From an uncultured Prevotellaceae bacterium (lineage in GTDB: Bacteria; Bacteroidota; Bacteroidia; Bacteroidales; Bacteroidaceae): a stretch of DNA of 45,216 nucleotides. Location: positions 1-45,216 of the forward strand of contig CACWMK010000018.1 of NCBI GenBank assembly GCA_902761905.1. Reading direction: 5' to 3'. Shown in pieces: positions 30,230-38,397 of the stretch; the first letter of the stretch is position 1; each line of letters begins with the position of its first letter. The notes beneath the pieces are model-generated. The model was not told where the DNA came from and searched no databases. It saw only the letters and a program-made list of their open reading frames with translations. A program made the position numbers and the translations under genes.

Positions 30230-30890
30230 AGTTGTATTGATAGCGACCATTTTTGTGGCGATGGGCGCAACAGCCCAGACGCCCAAAGAGTGGCGCGACT
30301 CGATATCGGTGCTTATTCAGCAACTGGACCAGAGTCCCAATAGCATCGACCTGCGACTGAAGAAGGCTGAGGCTAACATCAATCTGGGGCAATACGATTA
30401 TGCTATTAATGAATATAGCAAGGTGCTGAAACAGGACGATAAGAATCTGGCGGCTATGTATTTCCGCGCGTTCTGTCACACCCAGTTGCGACATTACGAT
30501 ATGGCCCGCGCTGACTACGAGGCTTTTCTCACCATTCAGCCCGAACACCTTGAGGCACACCTTGGTTTGGCTCATGTGTTACAACTGCTGGGGCGCAAGA
30601 CCGATGCTACCGACGAGTTGAACCGTTGTGTGTTCCTATTCCCCGATAGCGCTGATGCCTATGCGGCCAGAGCTGCCCACGAGACTCAACTACAGCAATA
30701 CGATGCCGCTCTGTATGATTGGGATGAGGCTTTGCGCCTGAAACCAAGTGATGCTTCGCTGGCGGCGTCAAAGGCCGATGTGCTGATAAAAATGGAAAAA
30801 TGGCGTGATGCCCGACAGACACTCGACAATGCCGTAAAACAAGGTACCCCCCGAGCCGCCCTGAAAGAGTGGTATGATAAACTAAAATAA
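30222..30890 (+). CDS. Exported tetratricopeptide repeat protein
   Basis: 222 residues with a signal peptide ([19 protein letters not shown]). Four to five TPR units follow ([52 protein letters not shown], and so on), ending with a capping helix. TPRs bind proteins; the partner is unknown. It overlaps leuB by 8 bases and so is translated from the leu operon, but no role in leucine synthesis is evident. A terminator follows. Confidence 0.88.
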   Translation: MRKVVLIATIFVAMGATAQTPKEWRDSISVLIQQLDQSPNSIDLRLKKAEANINLGQYDYAINEYSKVLKQDDKNLAAMYFRAFCHTQLRHYDMARADYEAFLTIQPEHLEAHLGLAHVLQLLGRKTDATDELNRCVFLFPDSADAYAARAAHETQLQQYDAALYDWDEALRLKPSDASLAASKADVLIKMEKWRDARQTLDNAVKQGTPRAALKEWYDKLK

Positions 30891-30923
30891 ACGGGTAAAC
30901 GGCACAACGCCAAACAAAAAATA

Positions 30924-30958
30924 CCGCCGATAGACATCATCTACCGGCGGATATTTTT
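30924..30958. terminator. Bidirectional terminator between leu operon and uxuB
   Basis: CCGCCG-TAGA (30924-30934) pairs with TCTA-CGGCGG (30940-30950); T-rich on both sides (ATATTTTT on plus, TATTTTTTG on minus). It serves the convergent transcripts. Confidence 0.85.
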
Positions 30959-30975
30959 GCGCTAAAGTTAGCGGA

Positions 30976-32562
30976 TTATCTAGCCTGAACGTACTTGTGC
31001 AGGGTGCTACGAACGGCACCGTTGCCAGCAAACAGTTCCTTGACCATTCCCTCAATCTGCTCGCCCAGACCAGCCTCGTAGAGGTCGAGTCCGAACACAT
31101 CCTTGCGAGTGTAGAGTTTCTTGAGTGGGCTCCAGTCCTGATCGGCCTTACCAATCTCCAAAGGAGCTACGATAGCCTGCAGTTCCTCGAGCATTGGGTC
31201 GGGCGAACAATCGAATGATGTGCCATCATCCTTGATACCCTTAAGGTAGCGGGCGTAACCAGCCAGAGTCAGTGGGATGAGCACCAGATTGCTCTTATCC
31301 AGTCCGCGAGCGATGTACTTCTTCAGTGTCTCACCGAAACGGATAGGCAGCTTCTGACTGGTATCCATTGCGATACGCTGAGGAGCATCGGGCATGAATG
31401 GGTTTGGCAGACGACGATTGATAACGGCACCGATAAACTCGTATGGGTTAAGCACACCTGGATCGACTACTACAGGCATAGCCTCGATATAACCCAGCTT
31501 CTGAACGAATGGACGCAGATCCTCGTCGGCCATCTCGGCAGAGATCAGTGTGTAGCCCAGCATGCAACCATAGATACTCATGGCGGTGTGCAGAGGGTTC
31601 AGACAGGTAGTAACCTTCATGGTCTCAACCTTGTCTACAGTCTCGCGAGTGGTATAGAGTGCTCCACCCAGATCGAGTGGTGGGCGACCGTTGGTATAGT
31701 TGTCCTCGATAACGAGATACTGAACCTCTTCGGCATTTACGAATGGAGCGGTGAAGGTGTGCTTCTCGGTTTCGATGTAGTTGTTGTCATCGAATCCGTC
31801 GGCAGCCAGCATCTCCTTAACCTTCTCGTGTGGGCGAGGGGTAATCTTGTCGATCATCGACCATGGGAAGGTGATCTTCTTCTCATCCTTCAGGTAGTCG
31901 AGGAATGCGGCAGGAACCAGTCCGTCCTTCACCCAGCGCTCGGCATAGGCAAATACGCCAGCCTTTACCTTGTCGCCATTGTGCGAGCAGTTGTCCATGC
32001 TCTGAACGGTCAGTGGCAGCTGTCCGGCGTTGAAACGCTCAAGCAACAGGGCGCAAACCTTACCCATAGCAAATACGGGCTTCAGTCCGCGAGCCAGATC
32101 GGCCTCGTTGTAGGTGTAACCCTTCTCGGTGATGGTGAACGAAATCATCTGCAGACTTGGGTTTTTGAAGATTTCTACCAGTCGGTTCCAGTCCTCAAAC
32201 TGAGGGTCGGCCTTCAGGGCCTCGGTAACGCTGGCGATAACCTTCTTCTCGATAGAACCGTCTGAGCAGAGGTTCACGCAGAGCGAAAGGTTGTTGTATG
32301 GAGCATAAGCCTTGTCGATAACCTCGAAGTCGAATGTCTCGGCTACGATTACACCGCGGTCGTACTTACCTGTGTTCAGGGCATCGTTGAGGATGGCAGC
32401 TGGGAAAGCGCGGAAGATGTTTCCACCACCAAAGTGTACCCATGTGGGCTCCTTGGCTGTCTTCTCGCGAACGGCCTTCAAATCAAACTTAGGAAGCTGG
32501 TAGCCCTTGGCTTCCCACTCTGCGGCATTAAACTGGCCGCTAATAATATCGTTGAGTTTCAT
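30976..32562 (-). CDS. uxuB: Fructuronate reductase
   Basis: 528 residues from ATG at 32562; seven more codons upstream are part of the ATTAAACATT spacer repeat, so this inner start is preferred. It belongs to the mannitol dehydrogenase/UxuB family: HFGGGNIFRAF near the start is the nucleotide-binding segment, and a Lys-containing C-terminal domain follows (LIPLTLAGYARYLKGI). UxuB reduces D-fructuronate to D-mannonate in glucuronate breakdown. It directly follows uxuA on the same strand, supporting this over a mannitol or altronate role. Confidence 0.85.
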   Translation of the reverse strand: MKLNDIISGQFNAAEWEAKGYQLPKFDLKAVREKTAKEPTWVHFGGGNIFRAFPAAILNDALNTGKYDRGVIVAETFDFEVIDKAYAPYNNLSLCVNLCSDGSIEKKVIASVTEALKADPQFEDWNRLVEIFKNPSLQMISFTITEKGYTYNEADLARGLKPVFAMGKVCALLLERFNAGQLPLTVQSMDNCSHNGDKVKAGVFAYAERWVKDGLVPAAFLDYLKDEKKITFPWSMIDKITPRPHEKVKEMLAADGFDDNNYIETEKHTFTAPFVNAEEVQYLVIEDNYTNGRPPLDLGGALYTTRETVDKVETMKVTTCLNPLHTAMSIYGCMLGYTLISAEMADEDLRPFVQKLGYIEAMPVVVDPGVLNPYEFIGAVINRRLPNPFMPDAPQRIAMDTSQKLPIRFGETLKKYIARGLDKSNLVLIPLTLAGYARYLKGIKDDGTSFDCSPDPMLEELQAIVAPLEIGKADQDWSPLKKLYTRKDVFGLDLYEAGLGEQIEGMVKELFAGNGAVRSTLHKYVQAR

Positions 32563-32592
32563 TAAACGTTGAACATTAAACATTAAACATTA
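32563..32592 (-). repeat. ATTAAACATT-type spacer repeat between uxuA and uxuB
   Basis: Three to four copies of CATTAAA (AATGTTTAATG in sense) join the uxuA stop to the uxuB start codon. The family recurs at 37482-37522 before nadC. Confidence 0.7.
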
Positions 32593-33843
32593 ATCGAAAA
32601 AGCCTGGTTGCTTATATTCGATGCCTAACTCTCTGTCGACTGTTGCCAGGATGCCCTGTACCTGACCGAGGGCGAACATACGGCCGAGTAAGGTATAGCC
32701 GGCATTGTGGCCGTGGCTGCTCTCGTCCATTATACCTCCAGGCTCGTCGGTAAATGTCATACCGTGGTCTACACGCATTGGCAATTCTGGGTTCTCCTTC
32801 TCGAAGATACGGCAGAGCTCAATCAGGTCGGCACGACCGCCCAGGTGGCTAGCCTCAGTGAAGTCGCCATTGGGGAAGATGTGGCATGAGCGCAGGTGTA
32901 CGAAGTGTGTGCGAGAAGCAAACTTCTTGGCCAGTTCTACTACATTATTATATGCACCAGCTGAGAGCGATCCGGCGCAGAATGTCAGACCGTTATGCTT
33001 GTTGGGCACGGCATCCAGGAACCACTGGATATCCTCCTCGGTACGTACGATACGAGGCAATCCGAGAATCTCGATTGGGGGATCGTCGGGGTGAACACAC
33101 ATGTTCATGCCACACTCCTCGCAAACAGGCATGATAGCCTCGAGGAAGTACTTCATGTTGGCACGCAGCTTAGCCTTGTCGATGCCCTTATACAGGTCGA
33201 GGAACTCGCGGAACTTCTGTACAGGAGCCTCGTCGTTCTCGCTGAAGTTACCGCTAACAAAACCCTGAGTCTTGATTACGATGTTCTCAACCAGCTTGTG
33301 GTCCTTCTCGGGAGTCATGGTCTTGGCCAGCTCGTCGCACTCGGCGATTACGCTACGACCCTTGCCCCATCCCTCGGGGAACTGGAACTTCTCCCACTCC
33401 TCGCGAGCGCCTGGACGCTTCAGTATATAGATGTCGAAATAAGCAAATTCGGCATAGTTGAAGTACAGGTTTGTTGCACCATTTGGGTTGTCGTGGAACA
33501 GGTCTGTACGGGCCCAGTCGAGCACTGGCATAAAGTTGTAGCAGATGCAATGTATGCCCTCGGCTGCCAAGTTGCGCAGACTCTCCTTATATACCTCTAT
33601 CTGGTGGTCGCGGTCAGGACCGCCATATTTGATTGTCTCAACTACAGGCAGCGACTCTACTACGCTCCAGCGCATGCCGTAGCTCTCGATATACTCGCGC
33701 AGGTCGCGGATTTTCTCACGAGTCCAAACCTCGCCCAGAGGTACGTCGTGAAGTGCAGTTACGATGCCTTCTACACCGATCTGTCTCAGTTGTGCAAGAG
33801 TAATCTTGTCCTTCTTGCCAAACCATCTCCAAGTTCTTTCCAT
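32590..33843 (-). CDS. uxuA: Mannonate dehydratase
   Basis: 417 residues. UxuA removes water from D-mannonate to give 2-keto-3-deoxygluconate, feeding hexuronates into the Entner-Doudoroff branch. Family marks: MERTWRWFGKKDKITL at the start, a TIM-barrel body with CIC-YNFMPVLDWARTDL, CVHPDDPPIEILGLPRI, CAGSLSAG and MRVDHGMTFTDEPGG. First gene of the uxuAB pair, promoter box at 33885-33878. Confidence 0.95.
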   Translation of the reverse strand: MERTWRWFGKKDKITLAQLRQIGVEGIVTALHDVPLGEVWTREKIRDLREYIESYGMRWSVVESLPVVETIKYGGPDRDHQIEVYKESLRNLAAEGIHCICYNFMPVLDWARTDLFHDNPNGATNLYFNYAEFAYFDIYILKRPGAREEWEKFQFPEGWGKGRSVIAECDELAKTMTPEKDHKLVENIVIKTQGFVSGNFSENDEAPVQKFREFLDLYKGIDKAKLRANMKYFLEAIMPVCEECGMNMCVHPDDPPIEILGLPRIVRTEEDIQWFLDAVPNKHNGLTFCAGSLSAGAYNNVVELAKKFASRTHFVHLRSCHIFPNGDFTEASHLGGRADLIELCRIFEKENPELPMRVDHGMTFTDEPGGIMDESSHGHNAGYTLLGRMFALGQVQGILATVDRELGIEYKQPGFFD

Positions 33844-33877
33844 GTTACTATTGTCTTGATTTGTTATTTTTACGCTG

Positions 33878-33885
33878 CAAAATTA
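33878..33885 (-). promoter_or_regulatory. -7 box of uxuAB
   Basis: TAATTTTG on the minus strand, about 35 bases before the uxuA ATG. No well-spaced TTTG was seen. Confidence 0.5.
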
Positions 33886-33919
33886 CGCAATTATTGCCAA
33901 AGTTGGTTGCACTTTTGGC

Positions 33920-35386
33920 TCATTTCTTTTTCGATTTGTACTTTTTTAGCTTATTGCCGATGATAAGTTGGCGGAAATCCATAGGTTTGCTATTTCTGGA
34001 TGCACCAATTGTCTGCATGCTGGCGGGCTCGCTCTCCATTCCGTAGCGGTTCATTGCGGTCACGGCATAGTAGAGTTGACGACCCTTATGTGGAATCGTG
34101 ATCGACAGTTCGCGCTGACGGGCGGCTATCAGGTTCTGTGGATTGTTCACGTCAACGGGCGTGCGGTCTGATGCGTATACATTATATAATAGGTAGTCGG
34201 CGCCCGAATTGTCGATAGCTTTCTGCCACGAGATGATATCCGAATTCATTCCACGCCTTACCTGCAGGCGTGATACGGCCGATGGGGCTTGTTTGCCGGC
34301 CCATGTCATTGGCGGGATGAGGGCGGGAGTAACGTTAAAATCGCAGGTAAAATCGTAGATACCCTTGGTGTTGTCGGTAAAGAACTTACTACGGAAGAAA
34401 GTGAATCCCAGTCCCAGATCGCGCAATACGTTCATCTCGCGGGTGATTATATCTAGATTCCAGTTTTTCTCGCGGGGATGAAGCATGTAAACAGCCAAGC
34501 CCGGGGCTATTATTCGGCCATAGCTATGTTCGAGCCAGTCAACGGCGAAAGGATAGAAGTTGTTGCCCTGAAAATACATCATCGGGAACAGGGCATCCAT
34601 CAGTCCGTCGCGGAGCCATCCCTGAGCATCCTGACACACCGTAGTATTGGCATTCCAACCATTACTGCGATAGCGACTCAGGTCGTCGTATTTGCCTATG
34701 GGTGAGCAGGATAGCTTAATCCATGGCTTTAAAGGTTTAACTGCCCGGTTTATCTTGCGGACTATGTCGGTGATGTACTCTCGACCTTGTTTTTTTGACA
34801 CCTTTATCTTCCAAGTTTCGGGGTATCGGATGTAGTCCAGATGTATGCCGTCTATATCATATTTGCGAGTCACTTCGGCACAGAATCTGGCCAGATAATC
34901 GCCCGTCTGTGGCATCTCCGGATTCATATATCCCTCGTCGCCAATCTTGCGGATAAGCGATGGGTACTTCTGTCGCAACTGCTTGCAACCCAGTCCGTTC
35001 CACTTGCCCACGGGAATGGTAACAATCCATGCATGGCACTCCATGCCTCGGCGATGACACTCGTCGATGCAGAACTGCAACGGATCGTAGCTGGGGCCTG
35101 TGCCCGGATGGCCGGTGATACATCCGTCCCAAGGCTCTGTGGTAGTGGGGAAAATAGTGGTGGCACGCACTCTGGTCTGTATCATCACCATGTTGATGCC
35201 AGCCTGTTGCAGTTGGTCCAGAATGCTTATCAACTCGCTCTGCTGGGTGGCAGCCGAGTAGGAGTGAGGCCAGTCTATGCCTCCGATAGTAGTAAGCCAG
35301 ACTGCTCTTACTTCGTGTTTGGGCGTGTCTGCTTTTGTGCTTAGCACTAGTGCTAAAAGCACGAAAATATGTATAATCGTCTTCAA
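33920..35386 (-). CDS. Family 10 glycosylhydrolase-like (GHL10) exported protein
   Basis: 488 residues with signal peptide (IIHIFVLLALVLSTKA). The GHL10/DUF187 TIM-barrel is clear: HEVRAVWLTTIGGIDWP, MVMIQTRVRATTIFP, FCIDECHRRGMECHAWI, GIHLDYIRYP (the Asp pair) and ALFPMMYFQG. A C-terminal fibronectin-like domain (about 385-470) follows. It probably acts on a glucan or peptidoglycan-type polymer in the periplasm or at the surface; the substrate is not known. The basic end (NKLKKYKSKKK) is unusual. Confidence 0.85.
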   Translation of the reverse strand: MKTIIHIFVLLALVLSTKADTPKHEVRAVWLTTIGGIDWPHSYSAATQQSELISILDQLQQAGINMVMIQTRVRATTIFPTTTEPWDGCITGHPGTGPSYDPLQFCIDECHRRGMECHAWIVTIPVGKWNGLGCKQLRQKYPSLIRKIGDEGYMNPEMPQTGDYLARFCAEVTRKYDIDGIHLDYIRYPETWKIKVSKKQGREYITDIVRKINRAVKPLKPWIKLSCSPIGKYDDLSRYRSNGWNANTTVCQDAQGWLRDGLMDALFPMMYFQGNNFYPFAVDWLEHSYGRIIAPGLAVYMLHPREKNWNLDIITREMNVLRDLGLGFTFFRSKFFTDNTKGIYDFTCDFNVTPALIPPMTWAGKQAPSAVSRLQVRRGMNSDIISWQKAIDNSGADYLLYNVYASDRTPVDVNNPQNLIAARQRELSITIPHKGRQLYYAVTAMNRYGMESEPASMQTIGASRNSKPMDFRQLIIGNKLKKYKSKKK

Positions 35387-35414
35387 AATGATGCTTTTTT
35401 TACGAATTTTGGTG

Positions 35415-35462
35415 CAAAGTTACTCTATTTTTTCCATTTTTCAAATAAAAACACTACTTTTG
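35415..35462. promoter_or_regulatory. Divergent promoters of the GHL10 gene and cstA
   Basis: TAACTTTG on minus at 35422-35415 and TACTTTTG on plus at 35455-35462. Start sites face away from each other with about 30 bases between boxes. Confidence 0.6.
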
Positions 35463-35494
35463 CACAAAATTTTATCAAAAATAGCTATAGAAAG

Positions 35495-36958
35495 ATGATT
35501 TCATTTGTATTGAGTCTTGTGGCTCTTGTTTGTGGTTACTTGTTCTACGGGCGACTAGTAGAGCGAGTTTTTGGTCCTGATGACCGTGTTACTCCAGCTG
35601 TTGCCAAGGCCGATGGTCTTGACTACATCGTGTTGCCCTCGTGGAAGATCTTTATGATTCAGTTCCTCAACATCGCTGGCACAGGTCCTATCTTTGGTGC
35701 CATCATGGGTGCCAAGTTCGGTCCTGTGGCCTATCTGTGGATTGTGCTCGGATGTATCTTTGCCGGCGCCACTCACGATTACTTCAGCGGAATGCTGTCG
35801 ATGCGCCACGATGGTGCCGGACTGCCCGAGTTGATAGGTAAGTATCTGGGCAAGACCACCAAGGGCATTATGCTTGTGTTCACCGTATTGCTGCTTGTTA
35901 TGGTAGGAACAGTGTTTGTTTACAGTCCAGCTGAGATTCTGCATACTATGGGCGGTGAGACTATCATGTGGATAGGTATCATCTTCTGCTACTATATCAT
36001 CGCCACCATGCTTCCTATCGATAAGATCATCGGTAAGGTTTATCCCCTGTTCGCCTTCTCGCTGCTGTTTATGGCAGGAGCGCTGATGGTATGGTTGTTT
36101 GTGCACTGGCCAACTGTGCCTGAGCTCTGGAACAGCCTGTACAACATGGGTGCCGCCACCGAGCCTGATACCTGGAAGGATAACATCTTCCCAGCCTTGT
36201 TTATCACTATCGCCTGTGGTGCCATCTCTGGTTTCCACGCCACACAGAGCCCGCTGATGGCCCGTTGCGTAAAGAGCGAGAAGATGGGCCGCCCAATCTT
36301 CTACGGCGCTATGATTACCGAGGGTATCGTTGCTCTGATTTGGGCTACCGTAGCATCGTGGTTCTTCTATGGCAATCCTGCTCCTGGATACACTCTGATA
36401 GAGCAGGCTACAGCCGGATTTCATACTTCTGCTCCTGCAGTTGTTAATCTGGTTTGTAACGATTGGCTTGGTGTAGTAGGAGCCATCCTGGCTATGCTGG
36501 GTGTGGTTGCCGCTCCTATCACCTCGGGCGATACCGCCTTCCGTTCGGCCCGACTGATTGTGGCCGAGTGGCTCAAGATGAACCAGCGCCCCATCACGAA
36601 GCGACTGCTCATCTGCATACCTCTGTTTGCGCTGTCTATCGCTATGCTTATCTGGCAGATCGAGAATCCTGATGGATTCAACACCATCTGGCAGTATTTC
36701 GGCTGGAGCAACCAGGCACTCAGCGTGTTCACACTCTGGACTATCACTGTCTATCTGGTGCGAAACAAGAAGTGCTTCTGGCTCACACTCATCCCCGCAC
36801 TCTTCATGACCACTGTCTGCACCACATTCATCTTTGTGTCGAAGCAGATGCTGGGCATGGGCAATGCTGGCTATCCTTACGGTGTGGCCTGCTTGGCAGT
36901 AGCCATCGTATGGTTTGCTATATGGTACAATAAGGAAAATAAAAGAATAAAAAAATAA
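35495..36958 (+). CDS. cstA: Carbon starvation CstA family transporter
   Basis: 487 residues from ATG at 35495, chosen because the frame is open upstream through the promoter region but the family start (MISFVLSLVALVCGYLFYG) lies here. About twelve to thirteen membrane spans. Family segments: FLNIAGTGPIFGAIMGAKFGP, GATHDYFSGMLSMRHDGAGLPE, GFHATQSPLMARC, PITSGDTAFRSARL. CstA proteins take up pyruvate or peptides. This is the compact form usual in Bacteroidetes. An outer-membrane protein gene follows after 25 bases. Confidence 0.92.
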   Translation: MISFVLSLVALVCGYLFYGRLVERVFGPDDRVTPAVAKADGLDYIVLPSWKIFMIQFLNIAGTGPIFGAIMGAKFGPVAYLWIVLGCIFAGATHDYFSGMLSMRHDGAGLPELIGKYLGKTTKGIMLVFTVLLLVMVGTVFVYSPAEILHTMGGETIMWIGIIFCYYIIATMLPIDKIIGKVYPLFAFSLLFMAGALMVWLFVHWPTVPELWNSLYNMGAATEPDTWKDNIFPALFITIACGAISGFHATQSPLMARCVKSEKMGRPIFYGAMITEGIVALIWATVASWFFYGNPAPGYTLIEQATAGFHTSAPAVVNLVCNDWLGVVGAILAMLGVVAAPITSGDTAFRSARLIVAEWLKMNQRPITKRLLICIPLFALSIAMLIWQIENPDGFNTIWQYFGWSNQALSVFTLWTITVYLVRNKKCFWLTLIPALFMTTVCTTFIFVSKQMLGMGNAGYPYGVACLAVAIVWFAIWYNKENKRIKK

Positions 36959-36983
36959 AAGAATAAAAAAGGGAGGTAAAATT

Positions 36984-37481
36984 ATGAAAAAATTGATGAT
37001 GGCGGCCATCGGCCTGATGATGGCAATCGGTGCAAACGCACAGTATCTGAATGATTCAGAGAAGGTGTTCAGTCAGGGCAAGTTCTATCTGGGAGCTTCT
37101 ACCTCGGGTGCTGCTCTTAGCTATCACAAGGGTAGCGACTGGAATCTTAATCTGCAGGCCAAGGCTGGTTATCTGCTGGCCGACGATGTGATGTTTGTGG
37201 GCCAACTGGGTTATGAGGCTCAGACTGACTTCGACGATGCAATCCTGATTGGTGCCGGTCTGCGCTATTATTTCGAGAGTTGCGGTATTTACGCTGGTGC
37301 TACAGCCAAGTATGTTAAGAGCGGCGATTTCAGCGATTTCCGTCCTGAGCTCAACTTGGGTTATGCCTACTTCCTCACTGGCAAGCTGACCGTAGAGCCC
37401 GAGGTGTTCTACGAGCATAGCACCAAGAGCTCTGACTATTCAGGTTTCGGCGTTCGCATCGGATTTGGAGTGTACTTCTAA
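36984..37481 (+). CDS. Outer-membrane beta-barrel protein
   Basis: 165 residues with a signal peptide (MKKLMMAAIGLMMAIGANAQ). The rest alternates polar and hydrophobic residues in about eight strands (LNLQAKAGYLLADDVMFVGQLGYEA, LIGAGLRYYFE, IYAGATAKYVKSG) and ends with GFGVRIGFGVYF, whose final Phe is the usual signal for BAM insertion. It resembles small OmpW/opacity-type barrels. Probably co-transcribed with cstA. Confidence 0.8.
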   Translation: MKKLMMAAIGLMMAIGANAQYLNDSEKVFSQGKFYLGASTSGAALSYHKGSDWNLNLQAKAGYLLADDVMFVGQLGYEAQTDFDDAILIGAGLRYYFESCGIYAGATAKYVKSGDFSDFRPELNLGYAYFLTGKLTVEPEVFYEHSTKSSDYSGFGVRIGFGVYF

Positions 37482-37522
37482 AAGATTAAACATTTAAGAT
37501 TAAACATTAAATATTAAACATT
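37482..37522 (+). repeat. ATTAAACATT-type spacer repeat before nadC
   Basis: Four units of AGATTAAACATT/AATATTAAACATT fill the whole 42-base spacer and end two bases before the nadC ATG. Confidence 0.7.
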
Positions 37523-37523
37523 T

Positions 37524-38372
37524 ATGTTAAGTGTAGACGAACTAGTTGACAGACTGATTGATCTGTCGTTTGCCGAAGATATAGGCGATGGCGACCACAC
37601 CACACTTTGCTGTATCCCAGAGGATGCAATGGGTAAGAGTCATCTGCTGATTAAGGAAGATGGTATCTTGGCTGGCGTAGAGATCGCTAAAGAGGTGTTC
37701 CACCGTTTCGACCCCACCATGCAGGTTGAGGTGCTGATGCAGGATGGAACCCGCGTAAAGAAGGGCGATATCGCTATGATTGTTTCTGGTAAAATCCGTT
37801 CGCTCCTTCAGACAGAGCGACTCATGCTGAACATCATGCAACGCATGAGTGGTATTGCCACCATGACCGATAAGTATGTGAAGCGTCTGGAGGGCACCGG
37901 CACCCGTGTGCTCGATACCCGCAAGACCACCCCGGGCATGCGTATGCTCGAGAAGCAGGCTGTGAAGATTGGCGGCGGATGCAATCACCGTATCGGATTG
38001 TTTGATATGATCCTGCTCAAGGACAATCACGTTGACTTTGCCGGTGGCATCACCAATGCTATCGACCGTTGCCACAAGTATCTCGACGAGAAGGGACTGA
38101 ACCTTAAGATCGAGATCGAGGTGCGCTCGTTTGATGAGCTTCAGCAGGTACTGGATCACGGAGGCGTAGACCGCATCATGCTCGACAACTTCAGTGTGCC
38201 CGACACCAAGAAGGCTGTCGACATCATCGATCATCGCTACGAGACCGAGTCGAGTGGTGGCATCACCTTCGATACCATCCGTGATTATGCCGAGCAGGGT
38301 GTCGACTTCATCAGCGTAGGCGCATTGACACACTCTGTGAAAGGACTCGACATGTCGTTTAAGGCATGCTAA
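37524..38372 (+). CDS. nadC: Quinolinate phosphoribosyltransferase
   Basis: 282 residues. NadC converts quinolinate and PRPP to nicotinate mononucleotide in NAD synthesis. Visible: EDIGDGDHTTLCCIPE, the LMLNIMQRMSGIAT helix, LDTRKTTPGMRMLEKQAVKIGGGCNHR with active-site Arg/Lys/His, LLKDNHV, EIEVRSFDEL and FDTIRDYAEQGVDFISVGALTHSV. No nadA or nadB is in the window. Confidence 0.95.
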   Translation: MLSVDELVDRLIDLSFAEDIGDGDHTTLCCIPEDAMGKSHLLIKEDGILAGVEIAKEVFHRFDPTMQVEVLMQDGTRVKKGDIAMIVSGKIRSLLQTERLMLNIMQRMSGIATMTDKYVKRLEGTGTRVLDTRKTTPGMRMLEKQAVKIGGGCNHRIGLFDMILLKDNHVDFAGGITNAIDRCHKYLDEKGLNLKIEIEVRSFDELQQVLDHGGVDRIMLDNFSVPDTKKAVDIIDHRYETESSGGITFDTIRDYAEQGVDFISVGALTHSVKGLDMSFKAC

Positions 38373-38397
38373 CTCTATTATATATTATAAATAAGGT

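Noticed and set aside
35555-37009. A 484-codon minus-strand frame opposite cstA
   Set aside because: It is the antisense shadow of cstA: the plus frame has membrane spans and family motifs, while the minus frame is His/Gln/Ser-rich with no domain.
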